This document shows positions 7,734-15,107 of a DNA stretch of 40,607 bases, piece by piece. The notes beneath the pieces were generated by a model, which saw nothing but the letters and a program-made list of their open reading frames with translations, searched no databases and was not told the origin of the DNA. The position numbers were made by a program, and so were the translations under genes. Position 1 is the first letter of the stretch. Every line of letters starts with the position of its first letter. The DNA lies in NCBI GenBank assembly GCA_014804425.1, contig JAAUZV010000012.1, forward strand, positions 110,551 to 151,157, written 5' to 3'. This DNA is from Lachnospiraceae bacterium (lineage in GTDB: Bacteria > Bacillota > Clostridia > Lachnospirales > Lachnospiraceae).

Positions 7734-8588
7734 ATGGTAGTACAGCACAATTTAACAGCAATGAACTCCAACAGAATGTTGGGCATCACGACAAGCTCCC
7801 AGAGCAAGCTGACAGAGCAGTTATCTTCCGGTTATAAGATCAACCGTGCAGCAGATGATGCAGCAGGCTTAACGATCAGCGAGAAGATGAGAAGCCAGAT
7901 CCGTGGTCTTACACAGGCATCTGCAAATGCTCAGGACGGTGTTTCCTGCGTACAGACAGCAGAAGGTGCGTTAGCAGAAGTACATGACATGCTGCAGCGT
8001 ATGAACGAGCTGGCAATCAAGAGCGCGAACGGAACGAACACCTCTGCAGACCGCATTGCGATCCAGAAGGAGATCAATGCACTCGTATCCGAGATCGATC
8101 GTGTAGCACAGTCCACAGAGTTCAACACCTTGAACCTGTTAAATGGTACTTTTGCATCTGGCAAAACCCTTCAGGTTGGTGCTGCTAACAAGACTGAGCA
8201 GACGATTAAGATCGTGATTTCTGCAATGAATGCAAAGGGACTTGGAATTGCATCCTTAAAGGATACCTCGCTCAGCACGACCAAGACGACAACTCTTGCT
8301 ACTGCTGCAGGCGCAAAGAAAGCAATTTCCATGATCACTCAGGCGATTGCAAAGGTTTCTTCTCAGAGATCTTCCCTTGGTGCCGTTCAGAACCGTTTGG
8401 AGCACACCATTGCGAACTTGGACAATATCGTAGAGAATACGACATCAGCAGAGTCTGCAATCCGCGATACCGATATGGCATCGACGATGGTTCGCTACGC
8501 AAACAACAACATTCTTGCTCAGGCAGGACAGTCGATGTTGGCACAGGCAAACCAGAGCAATCAGGGTGTATTGTCCTTACTTGGCTAA
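7734..8588 (+). CDS. hag: Flagellin
   Basis: The filament subunit, 284 residues, short with almost no variable surface domain. The N-terminal D0/D1 (VVQHNLTAMNSNRMLG, then LSSGYKINRAADDAAGL) and C-terminal D1/D0 (ESAIRDTDMASTMVRY, then ILAQAGQSMLAQANQ) are canonical. The middle (about 145-200) is short and Thr/Ser/Lys-rich and would hold any glycosylation sites. The loop region equivalent to the TLR5 contact reads LQRMNELAIKSAN at 87-99. A lone Cys72 is unusual for a flagellin. Own sigma-D promoter, CsrA-type leader and a strong terminator, hence a highly regulated single-gene unit. Confidence 0.97.
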   Translation: MVVQHNLTAMNSNRMLGITTSSQSKLTEQLSSGYKINRAADDAAGLTISEKMRSQIRGLTQASANAQDGVSCVQTAEGALAEVHDMLQRMNELAIKSANGTNTSADRIAIQKEINALVSEIDRVAQSTEFNTLNLLNGTFASGKTLQVGAANKTEQTIKIVISAMNAKGLGIASLKDTSLSTTKTTTLATAAGAKKAISMITQAIAKVSSQRSSLGAVQNRLEHTIANLDNIVENTTSAESAIRDTDMASTMVRYANNNILAQAGQSMLAQANQSNQGVLSLLG

Positions 8589-8602
8589 TCAACACTATCA
8601 TA

Positions 8603-8637
8603 AAAAAGGAGGGCCGGTTTCCGGTCCTCTTTTTTTA
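8603..8637 (+). terminator. Intrinsic terminator of flagellin
   Basis: GGAGGGCCGG (8608-8617), loop TTT, CCGGTCCTCT (8621-8630) with two G-T pairs, then a T7 run. A strong hairpin directly behind the flagellin stop. Confidence 0.93.
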
Positions 8638-8677
8638 ACCTATGGGTAATGATCGAAATGGTAAAGGAAATGAACAC

Positions 8678-9019
8678 ATGGACGAGAACATTAGCACATC
8701 AGGACAGCTTCAAAATGCGCTGCTTCTGATGGAAAATTATGCAGAAGTGATTTTGTCGGAAGATGATGAAAAAATTGCATATAATATGCCGCGCATAACA
8801 GAGCTGTTAAACTTGATATTTCCAATGGTTGTCAAGAATTATGAGCTGCCTGCTTTTGACGGAAGACAGGAAGAAATTTCAATTTGGGTTGACCTGTTAG
8901 GGCAGATTGTAACTACGCTGGCCGGCAACGATACGTTTGCAAAGGTGGATATTTTGTGCGCCGTATTGAAGCCGGATTTAGAGGAACATATACAAATTTT
9001 ACAGGAGAACGGGTTATAA
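8678..9019 (+). CDS. Hypothetical 113-residue protein between flagellin and a Maf gene
   Basis: I do not recognise this protein. It is small, acidic and predicted mostly helical, with no signal peptide or membrane segment; the motif-like stretch is SIWVDLLGQIVTTLAGND. The start at 8678 has TAAAGGA 10 nt upstream; an in-frame ATG at 8642 lies against the flagellin terminator without a ribosome-binding site. Its stop overlaps the Maf start by one base (TAATG), implying translational coupling and a related role in flagellin modification or export. Possible roles include a glycosylation cofactor or chaperone, but nothing in the sequence proves this. Confidence 0.7.
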   Translation: MDENISTSGQLQNALLLMENYAEVILSEDDEKIAYNMPRITELLNLIFPMVVKNYELPAFDGRQEEISIWVDLLGQIVTTLAGNDTFAKVDILCAVLKPDLEEHIQILQENGL

Positions 9020-10899
9020 TGGATAATTGTTTTGGCAGGAATATGGAAGCGCTGAGAGAAAGACATGCAGAGATCCGGGACGCGCTGATGGAACTGCGTG
9101 ACGGAATACGGAATAGAGATGATCTGACGGTGGAAGCCTTTGATGCAGGCGGCAGGGCGGTTTTGGCTGCACGGCGCGGCGATGCGGGATTATACCAGCT
9201 TGGCAGCATGTACTCCGATGATATGATCATAAGAATGTGGGAAAAGCTTGTATCGCTGGAAAATATAGGATATATGGCAAAGATGATATTTTTCGGCATC
9301 GGAAACGGCAGCATTGTAAGGCGGGCTTTTGCGCTACAGGACGATACGCTCAGTGTTATGGTATATGAGCCTTCTTTGACGATGTTTTATGATATTATCA
9401 ATTTATGTGACATAAGTGATGTTTTGTCCGATCCCAGATTGGTTTTATTTGTGGAAGGCCTTCCGAGCGATGTAAAAGATTATCTATATAAATATATTGA
9501 TGTTCGGGATTTGAAGCGGCTGCATTATCAGCCCTACACCAATTATAAAGAGCTGTTCAAGCAGGAGCAGAAGGATTTTGTCGATACGGTGCAGATATTG
9601 TACAATTCGATCACGGCAACCCAGAGTGTTTTAGCACGCTACGGAAAGGCGTACTTTGACAACTCGCTCAGGAATATTAAATATTTTGTTCATACACGGG
9701 CGCTCACGGATCTGTATCTCAGAATGCCAAAGGACATTCCATGCATCCTTGTAGCTTCCGGTCCTTCCTTGGATAAGAATATTCATAACCTCAAGGGATT
9801 GAAGGGAAAAGCCTTTATGATTGCGGCGGATTCCGCTGTCCGGGTATTGCTAAAACATGATATTATTCCTGATATGTTCGTTTCGATGGATGGAAATAAG
9901 AATCAAAATCATTTTCAGGATCCGCGCGTTGCGGATATCCCGATTTTGACGGAGGTTTCCTGTAATTATAGAACGCTGGATAAAGTGAAGGCGCCGATGT
10001 TTTTTTATAACGACTTAAATGTGCCGATCAATGAATTTTTGAAAAATCATGGCATTATTCTGCCGTATTTATCGTCAGGCGGCTCCGTTGCGCACGCTGC
10101 CTATGCGATGGTGACGAGCATGCAGTTTCAGAACGTCATATTAGTTGGACAGGATCTTGCCTATACGGATAATAAAACACATTCCACGGAATCCGTCCGC
10201 GGGGAATGGAACATCAATACGGAGGAACTGGACGGTTATATGACGGAGGGCTATTATGGCGGCAAAGTGAAGACCTCCTATGAATTTCAGCTGTATCGGG
10301 AATGGTTTGAGGAAAACATCGCCGCTTTTACGGATACGCATACGATTAACGCAACGGAGGGGGGAGCGCTCATCAAGGGCGCGGAAAACATGCCGTTGGC
10401 TGAAGCAGTCGAGCGGTATTGCACGAAGGAATATGATGTGAACCGCATTATCGCAGGCTGTGCGGATTTGCTCGATGATCAGTTGAAGGATGAATTCTTT
10501 AATTACATGCAGAAGGCGCCGGATGAACTCAGAGAAATTGCGGGAAAAGTACGGGATGCGATCAGGGATTATGACAAGATCTTACAGCTTGCGTACGATT
10601 CTAAGTTAAGCGGGAGTGAAATGAAGCGTCTGCTTCGGAGAGTCGGTGAAGTGACGACCTTGGTGGAGGAGGCGCCTTTCATGTATTATATCCAGAACTT
10701 CATGCAGGAAAAGACGCAGAAATTCTTGGAACAGGTGTATGAGGCAAAGAAAGACGTCCGCACCGAGGTGATTGACACGGCGAAGCTAGGAATAGAGAAT
10801 TTTAGGGTTGTTTTGGAAACGATACAGGAGTGCCTGCCGAAATTGGATTCGTGGAGGAGCGCGTTAGAAGAATACAGAAGCTGGAAGGTAGAAGGATAG
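9019..10899 (+). CDS. Maf/DUF115 motility accessory protein, probable flagellin nonulosonate glycosyltransferase
   Basis: A 626-residue cytoplasmic protein. The MptE-like DUF115 core spans roughly residues 215-400, with the signature VASGPSLDKN (G248), the run SSGGSVAHAAYAM, VGQDLAYTDN near 377 and NATEGG at 444. Maf proteins of Campylobacter, Clostridium and others transfer nonulosonic acids to flagellin Ser/Thr before export. The N-terminal region (1-210) is the variable Maf domain; the C-terminal 170 residues are helical. ATG at 9019 is chosen because it overlaps the previous stop; an upstream GTG at 8956 in frame lies inside that gene. Position beside flagellin and a NeuB gene supports flagellin glycosylation, with the exact sugar unknown. 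Confidence 0.85.
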   Translation: MDNCFGRNMEALRERHAEIRDALMELRDGIRNRDDLTVEAFDAGGRAVLAARRGDAGLYQLGSMYSDDMIIRMWEKLVSLENIGYMAKMIFFGIGNGSIVRRAFALQDDTLSVMVYEPSLTMFYDIINLCDISDVLSDPRLVLFVEGLPSDVKDYLYKYIDVRDLKRLHYQPYTNYKELFKQEQKDFVDTVQILYNSITATQSVLARYGKAYFDNSLRNIKYFVHTRALTDLYLRMPKDIPCILVASGPSLDKNIHNLKGLKGKAFMIAADSAVRVLLKHDIIPDMFVSMDGNKNQNHFQDPRVADIPILTEVSCNYRTLDKVKAPMFFYNDLNVPINEFLKNHGIILPYLSSGGSVAHAAYAMVTSMQFQNVILVGQDLAYTDNKTHSTESVRGEWNINTEELDGYMTEGYYGGKVKTSYEFQLYREWFEENIAAFTDTHTINATEGGALIKGAENMPLAEAVERYCTKEYDVNRIIAGCADLLDDQLKDEFFNYMQKAPDELREIAGKVRDAIRDYDKILQLAYDSKLSGSEMKRLLRRVGEVTTLVEEAPFMYYIQNFMQEKTQKFLEQVYEAKKDVRTEVIDTAKLGIENFRVVLETIQECLPKLDSWRSALEEYRSWKVEG

Positions 10900-11138
10900 G
10901 GCAGTAGAAAAAGAAAGGGTATATGGAAAAACGTCGGAGGTCATCTTCAGGGAGAGATGAAGAAGGAAATCTGATGCCCAAAAAGTGAATCGCGCCGGTC
11001 GTTAATACAGAACAATAATAATCAGTTTGAAATTCTGTTTAAGCAGAGCGGGTTTACAGTGTGATTGTCTTATATTTTTTTTATATGATGTCGATAATAT
11101 ATGTGTGAAATTTCATAAAAGTTTTAGGGGGTATACAG
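10900..11138. other. Intergenic region before the NeuB-type gene
   Basis: No gene seen. It holds a TCATCT/AGATGA hairpin near 10942-10962 and an AT-rich stretch at 11070-11100 with promoter-like words (TTGTCT, TATGAT, GATAAT) at unsuitable spacing. The ribosome-binding site AGGGGGT precedes the next ATG. Confidence 0.5.
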
Positions 11139-12641
11139 ATGGCAAGACAGGATATTTTTCAGGATTTGTTTATTTTCGAGATGGCAAACAGCCATCAGGG
11201 AAGCGTGGAGCACGGTATTGATATTATCCGGGCGATGGGAAAGGTTGCGCGGAAATATAATGTAAAGGCGGCCGTAAAGCTTCAGTACCGCGATATGGAT
11301 ACGTTCATTCATCCCGATTTTAAGGAGAGGAAGGATGTACCGCATGTTGACCGCTTTATGAGCACAAGGTTAACGTATGAGCAATTCTGCCAGCTTGTGG
11401 ACGCGGTCAGGGCTGAGGGGATGTTGACCATGAGTACGCCGTTTGATGAGAAGGGCGTGGAGTGGTGTACGGATCAGGGACTGGATATCATTAAGATAGC
11501 AAGCTGCTCAGCATTGGACTGGCCACTTCTTACAAAAGCTGCCTATTCACACAAGCCAATTATTCTTTCTACGGGAGGCAAGACGCTCTCAGATATTGAT
11601 AAACTGTATAATTTCTTTTCTCATAAGGGCTGTAACTTTGCGTTCATGCATTGTATCGCGGAGTATCCGGCACCTGTTGAGAATCTGCAGTTAGATTTTA
11701 TCGACAGGATGAACCGCAGATACCGTGATATTACAATCGGTTATTCCGGACATGAGGATCCGGATAATAACACCGTGCCGATGCTTGCGGTCGCGAAGGG
11801 TGCGAAAATCTTAGAACGTCATGTCGGACTGCCGACGGAAACGATCAAGCTGAATGCCTATTCCATGAATCCGGAGCAGGCGGACAAGTGGGTTGAGGCG
11901 GCGCTGCTTGCAAAAAAGATGTGCACCATGAGAAAGAAAAATGACAAATATGTCAGCCAGCCGGAACTGGATTCTCTGCGATCATTAATGCGCGGCGTCT
12001 ATGCCAAGCACCCGATCAAAGAGGGCGATGTCATGACGGAGGCGGATGTATTTTATGCGATGCCGTGTGCGGAGAAGCAGCTTACGAGCGGCGAATTTAA
12101 GGACGGCATGGTGGCGAGCCGTGATTATGCGGAGAATGAAAAGCTGACCGAGACGCCGATGATGACAGGGATCGGTGTTGTCAGGAGCGCGGTACATGAT
12201 GCAAAAGGTATGCTATACGAGGCGGGAATCGCGCTCGGAAATGATTTCGAGGTGGAGATTTCCCATCATTTCGGCATGAAGCATTTTCGTCAGAACGGTG
12301 CGATCATCATCAACATCATTAATCGGGAGTATTGCAAGAAATATATTATCGTGCTGCCGGGACAGTTCCATCCGCTGCATGCCCACCGCGTGAAAGAAGA
12401 GACGTTCCAGGTGCTTTACGGAGACTTAAAGGTGCAGATCGAGGGACAGGAGGAGAAGCTGCTGCATCCGGGGGATATGCAGACGGTACTGCGCGGGGAG
12501 TTTCATTCGTTTTCCTCGGATACCGGCGCTATCTTTGAGGAGGTATCGACGCAGCATATGAAATCGGATTCCTATTACAAAGACCCTGAGATTGCAAGGA
12601 TGGATCCGATGGAGAGAAAAACATTCCTTAAGAAATGGTAA
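11139..12641 (+). CDS. NeuB-family nonulosonic acid synthase with C-terminal SAF and cupin domains
   Basis: NeuB enzymes condense phosphoenolpyruvate with an N-acyl hexosamine to form sialic, legionaminic or pseudaminic acid. Residues about 10-260 form the TIM barrel: FEMANSHQGS at the start, KLQYRD, STPFDEKGVEW, KIASCSALDWPLL, STGG, the HCIAEYPAP motif and ITIGYSGHE. Residues about 280-345 are a SAF (antifreeze-like) substrate-binding domain (LRSLMRGVYAKHPIKEGD). Residues about 395-485 form a cupin with FHPLHAHR (H411, H414, H416) and a later HSFSSD. The cupin is absent from classical NeuB (about 340-350 residues); it may supply a sugar isomerase or epimerase step. Which nonulosonate is made cannot be told from sequence alone. 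Confidence 0.88.
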   Translation: MARQDIFQDLFIFEMANSHQGSVEHGIDIIRAMGKVARKYNVKAAVKLQYRDMDTFIHPDFKERKDVPHVDRFMSTRLTYEQFCQLVDAVRAEGMLTMSTPFDEKGVEWCTDQGLDIIKIASCSALDWPLLTKAAYSHKPIILSTGGKTLSDIDKLYNFFSHKGCNFAFMHCIAEYPAPVENLQLDFIDRMNRRYRDITIGYSGHEDPDNNTVPMLAVAKGAKILERHVGLPTETIKLNAYSMNPEQADKWVEAALLAKKMCTMRKKNDKYVSQPELDSLRSLMRGVYAKHPIKEGDVMTEADVFYAMPCAEKQLTSGEFKDGMVASRDYAENEKLTETPMMTGIGVVRSAVHDAKGMLYEAGIALGNDFEVEISHHFGMKHFRQNGAIIINIINREYCKKYIIVLPGQFHPLHAHRVKEETFQVLYGDLKVQIEGQEEKLLHPGDMQTVLRGEFHSFSSDTGAIFEEVSTQHMKSDSYYKDPEIARMDPMERKTFLKKW

Positions 12642-12669
12642 TGAGTGCCTGCAGGTGAGGTGAATGGCA

Positions 12670-13008
12670 ATGGACAGAACAGCGAGCATGAAAAAAGAAA
12701 TATTGGCTCAATATAAAAGTGTGCGGCAGTTTGCAATGGAAATGGGAATCCCGTATTCTACTCTGGTGACGGCGCTGGACCGCGGGATTGACGGCATGGC
12801 ATACAGTACGGTCATCTGCATGTGCGACAGGCTGCGTATTAATCCGATTGATTTTACGCCGATGGATGAGGATACAAACAGTTCCAGCCGTAAGATGCTA
12901 CAGGACAAGGTGATGAAGCGCTTTTTGAAATTAAATAAGCAGGGCAGGGAGCGGATCTTAGAAGCAATGGCGGATATGGTTCAGCTTGAGAAATATGCGG
13001 AGAAATAA
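12670..13008 (+). CDS. Small helix-turn-helix (XRE-like) DNA-binding protein
   Basis: A 112-residue protein. Residues about 10-60 read as a lambda-repressor-like HTH: QYKSVRQFAMEMGIPYSTLV, then a recognition-helix segment and MCDRLRINPIDF, the typical C-terminal helix of XRE proteins. The rest is a charged helical tail. AGGTGAGG at 12653-12660 is 9 nt from the ATG at 12670 but only 3 nt from the in-frame ATG at 12664, so I favour 12670. It sits 28 bp after the NeuB gene and is probably cotranscribed. Target unknown; it might regulate the surface-sugar genes or mark the edge of the island that follows. Confidence 0.8.
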   Translation: MDRTASMKKEILAQYKSVRQFAMEMGIPYSTLVTALDRGIDGMAYSTVICMCDRLRINPIDFTPMDEDTNSSSRKMLQDKVMKRFLKLNKQGRERILEAMADMVQLEKYAEK

Positions 13009-13135
13009 GAGAAGCGCGATTTTTGGGTAGATAAAGGCAGAGAGACCGTGAAAGTATGCAGTATAGAAGTGAGCAGATTCAGTTTTTTAAATAAATACGG
13101 ACATGCGGAATGTTAGAAGAGAAAAGGAAGAGTAC

Positions 13136-14743
13136 ATGGCAGAAGGAAGCAAGGGTATATTAGGTTACTACAAATTTGAACCGATTTTTAAATCAATGGA
13201 TGAACTTTTTGACTTAATAAAAGAAGAACTGTTTATGGATGAATGGGTGAGAGAAAAAACGCGGATTGTATTTGTTCAGACCAACTATCCGAACAAGGGC
13301 GAACCACTCACCCAACGGTGTGTTTATTTTTATCAGACGGTGGATGATAGAAAGAATGGGTATCAAGTTACAGAGCAGTGTCTGAATTCAATGTCCGGCT
13401 TAAAGGAGGGGAGACAGCACAAAGAAGACGAAGTTGACGAGGTGATGCAAGCTGTTGACGACTGGGTTTGCAATAATTGTGAGTCAGATCAAAAATGGTT
13501 ACAAAGAGCCTGCACGATTGAAATGGAAGAACATCAAGTTAGCATTTGGTGTATCTGCTATTCCGTGTGCTTGAGTGAAAACAGAGGGAAAAGACTACTG
13601 GAACTGACATTTCGCAAATGGCTTGACAAATTGGAACATACGGGATGGTACAGTCTGATTGAGATGAAAAATCAAAAGCCGTCGAGTGAACCGTTTATCG
13701 TGGAACGGATGGATGGCAGACATAAATTTGTTCGGGAAGTCTTGCAAGAAGCTTCTTGGGATATGAGAACTCAGATTCAGACTTTATATGCGCCTATAGA
13801 GATTTCTGATATTATGAGCCTGTCAGGGGAGTATTATGAGAAGGTGGATTGCCAGTCAAACTTGCTGTTCCTGCCGCCGGGAAAGGAAGGCAAGTTAAAT
13901 AAGGATGCATTGATTTACGATTTTCGTGGGATGAAGAAGGAAAAATGTGCCTTGGACTGGCAGAACATCAGACTGATGCGGAAACTGTCTCAAATTGCAC
14001 AGAAAGAATTATGCCTTTTATTTACGGCAGGTCAGGATGGGAAAGATGGGACTTATGAAGTGTTGGGGATTTGTCGTTGGACAGATATTAGTCGGCAGGA
14101 AACGGACGCAGTACAGGACATGGACGTTGATTTGCAGGAAACCGATAGCAGAAAACCATTATTGTTGGCAGATAAAGAAGAAAGTATTCCCTACTTAATC
14201 ATAAAAATTGGGAAGCATATGCAATTTGACATTTTTTTCGGGGATACATACATATTAACCTGTTCGAATGGAAATGATAAGATCAGGCTTGGATTGCCCC
14301 AAAATGTATTAGAGGATGTATGCCGGAAAACATTTGGTGGAGATTGCGGTTATACATCAGTTTTACAGGGTCTTTTAGAGTCTCAAAAACAGTCACACGG
14401 AACAATGATTGTGATTTTAGATAAAGAAAATGCTGAGAAAGAGGCGAAAAGGCTTTCTGATAAAGGCTTTGGGATAAAAAATGCTATGCCGAAAGAGGCC
14501 CCCATATTCATAAATCAGTTGAACGCAATTGATGGCAGTGTGATAATGGACACGGATGGAAAGATTTATGGAATCGGTATGATACTTGACGGAAGTTCCA
14601 AGTCGGAAGGAGACATAGCGAAAGGGGCGCGGCATAATTCTGCGAACAAGTACCATGATTATTTGCTTGAAAATAAGATGCGGGGAATTATTTTAGTCGT
14701 CTCAGAGGATGGAGCTGCGAAAATATTATCCAGTACGGCATAG
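13136..14743 (+). CDS. Protein with C-terminal DisA/DAC-like (diadenylate cyclase) nucleotide-binding domain
   Basis: A 535-residue protein with no signal peptide or membrane segment. The C-terminal 150 residues carry the DAC order of motifs: a beta strand GTMIVILD, then DGSVIMDTDGKIYGIGM (D466-G467-S468 at the DGA position), GARHNSA (R499, H500, N501 at the RHR position) and ILVVSEDGAA (S523-E524). DisA and CdaA have DGA and GTRHRxA, so the Asp and Arg-His are kept while Ala and the last Arg differ. Residues 1-390 match nothing I know; they are hydrophilic with many Trp and Cys. AAGGA precedes the ATG by 9 nt; the ATG at 13103 has no site. DAC domains joined to unfamiliar N-terminal domains have been proposed in conflict-type signalling systems, and that is my best guess. 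Whether it makes or only binds a nucleotide is open. Confidence 0.75.
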   Translation: MAEGSKGILGYYKFEPIFKSMDELFDLIKEELFMDEWVREKTRIVFVQTNYPNKGEPLTQRCVYFYQTVDDRKNGYQVTEQCLNSMSGLKEGRQHKEDEVDEVMQAVDDWVCNNCESDQKWLQRACTIEMEEHQVSIWCICYSVCLSENRGKRLLELTFRKWLDKLEHTGWYSLIEMKNQKPSSEPFIVERMDGRHKFVREVLQEASWDMRTQIQTLYAPIEISDIMSLSGEYYEKVDCQSNLLFLPPGKEGKLNKDALIYDFRGMKKEKCALDWQNIRLMRKLSQIAQKELCLLFTAGQDGKDGTYEVLGICRWTDISRQETDAVQDMDVDLQETDSRKPLLLADKEESIPYLIIKIGKHMQFDIFFGDTYILTCSNGNDKIRLGLPQNVLEDVCRKTFGGDCGYTSVLQGLLESQKQSHGTMIVILDKENAEKEAKRLSDKGFGIKNAMPKEAPIFINQLNAIDGSVIMDTDGKIYGIGMILDGSSKSEGDIAKGARHNSANKYHDYLLENKMRGIILVVSEDGAAKILSSTA

Positions 14744-14801
14744 AATATAGAATCTACATGTAATTCTACATCAGATTTTATGAGTAATTCGCGATGAACA
14801 A

Positions 14802-14830
14802 TTGACAAGAATATCGAAACATGGTATGAT
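14802..14830 (+). promoter_or_regulatory. Sigma-A promoter of the 54-residue ORF
   Basis: TTGACA (14802-14807), exactly 17 bp, TATGAT (14825-14830): 11 of 12 consensus bases. It is the strongest vegetative-type promoter in the accessory island. Expected start near 14837, giving a leader of about 53 nt containing a T8 run. Confidence 0.88.
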
Positions 14831-14889
14831 GCTCCTATATTTTTTTTGTAATAGCAAAGACCATAGATACAATATAAGGGGGATGGGTT

Positions 14890-15054
14890 ATGCAATTGAC
14901 AGGATCAGAATATGAACGGCGCAAGGGTGCCGAAGCGATGAAGGATATTGCGAATTCTTATCATATGAGCAATGGAAGCTCGTTCCGAAAAGGAGACAAG
15001 AAGAATTACTCGCCCATAACAGAACTTTTATCGAAGAGAAAAACGAATAGATAG
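14890..15054 (+). CDS. Small 54-residue ORF with own promoter and terminator
   Basis: MQLTGSEYERRKGAEAMKDI at the start, ending LLSKRKTNR: a basic, Ser/Asn/Lys-rich peptide, no signal or membrane segment. AAGGGGG lies about 8 nt before the ATG, a clear sigma-A promoter lies 60 bp upstream, and a hairpin terminator sits directly behind its stop. These three signals argue that it is a real gene even though no family is recognised. It lies between the DAC-domain gene and the metallopeptidase gene, and could be an antitoxin-like regulator of either, or the 5' end of a leader; no motif decides this. Confidence 0.6.
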   Translation: MQLTGSEYERRKGAEAMKDIANSYHMSNGSSFRKGDKKNYSPITELLSKRKTNR

Positions 15055-15057
15055 TGG

Positions 15058-15085
15058 AAGAGGCAGGAAAGGTTCTGCCTCTTTT
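15058..15085 (+). terminator. Terminator or attenuator between the small ORF and the large peptidase gene
   Basis: AAGAGGCAG (15058-15066), 8-nt loop, CTGCCTCTT (15075-15083), then TT. Nine perfect pairs with a short T-run, ending 10 bp before the ribosome-binding site of the 920-residue gene. Read-through would decide how much of that gene is made. Confidence 0.75.
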
Positions 15086-15107
15086 CATGTTACGGAGGAA
15101 AATGAAA

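Noticed and set aside
10940..10965. A CsrA-type hairpin (AGGGA in loop) in front of the NeuB gene
   Set aside because: The loop would be eight bases and the site lies about 180 nt from the start codon; too weak against the two convincing cases.
11065..11098. A sigma-A promoter TTGTCT with TATGAT or GATAAT
   Set aside because: Spacers of 13 and 22 bp are outside the working range.
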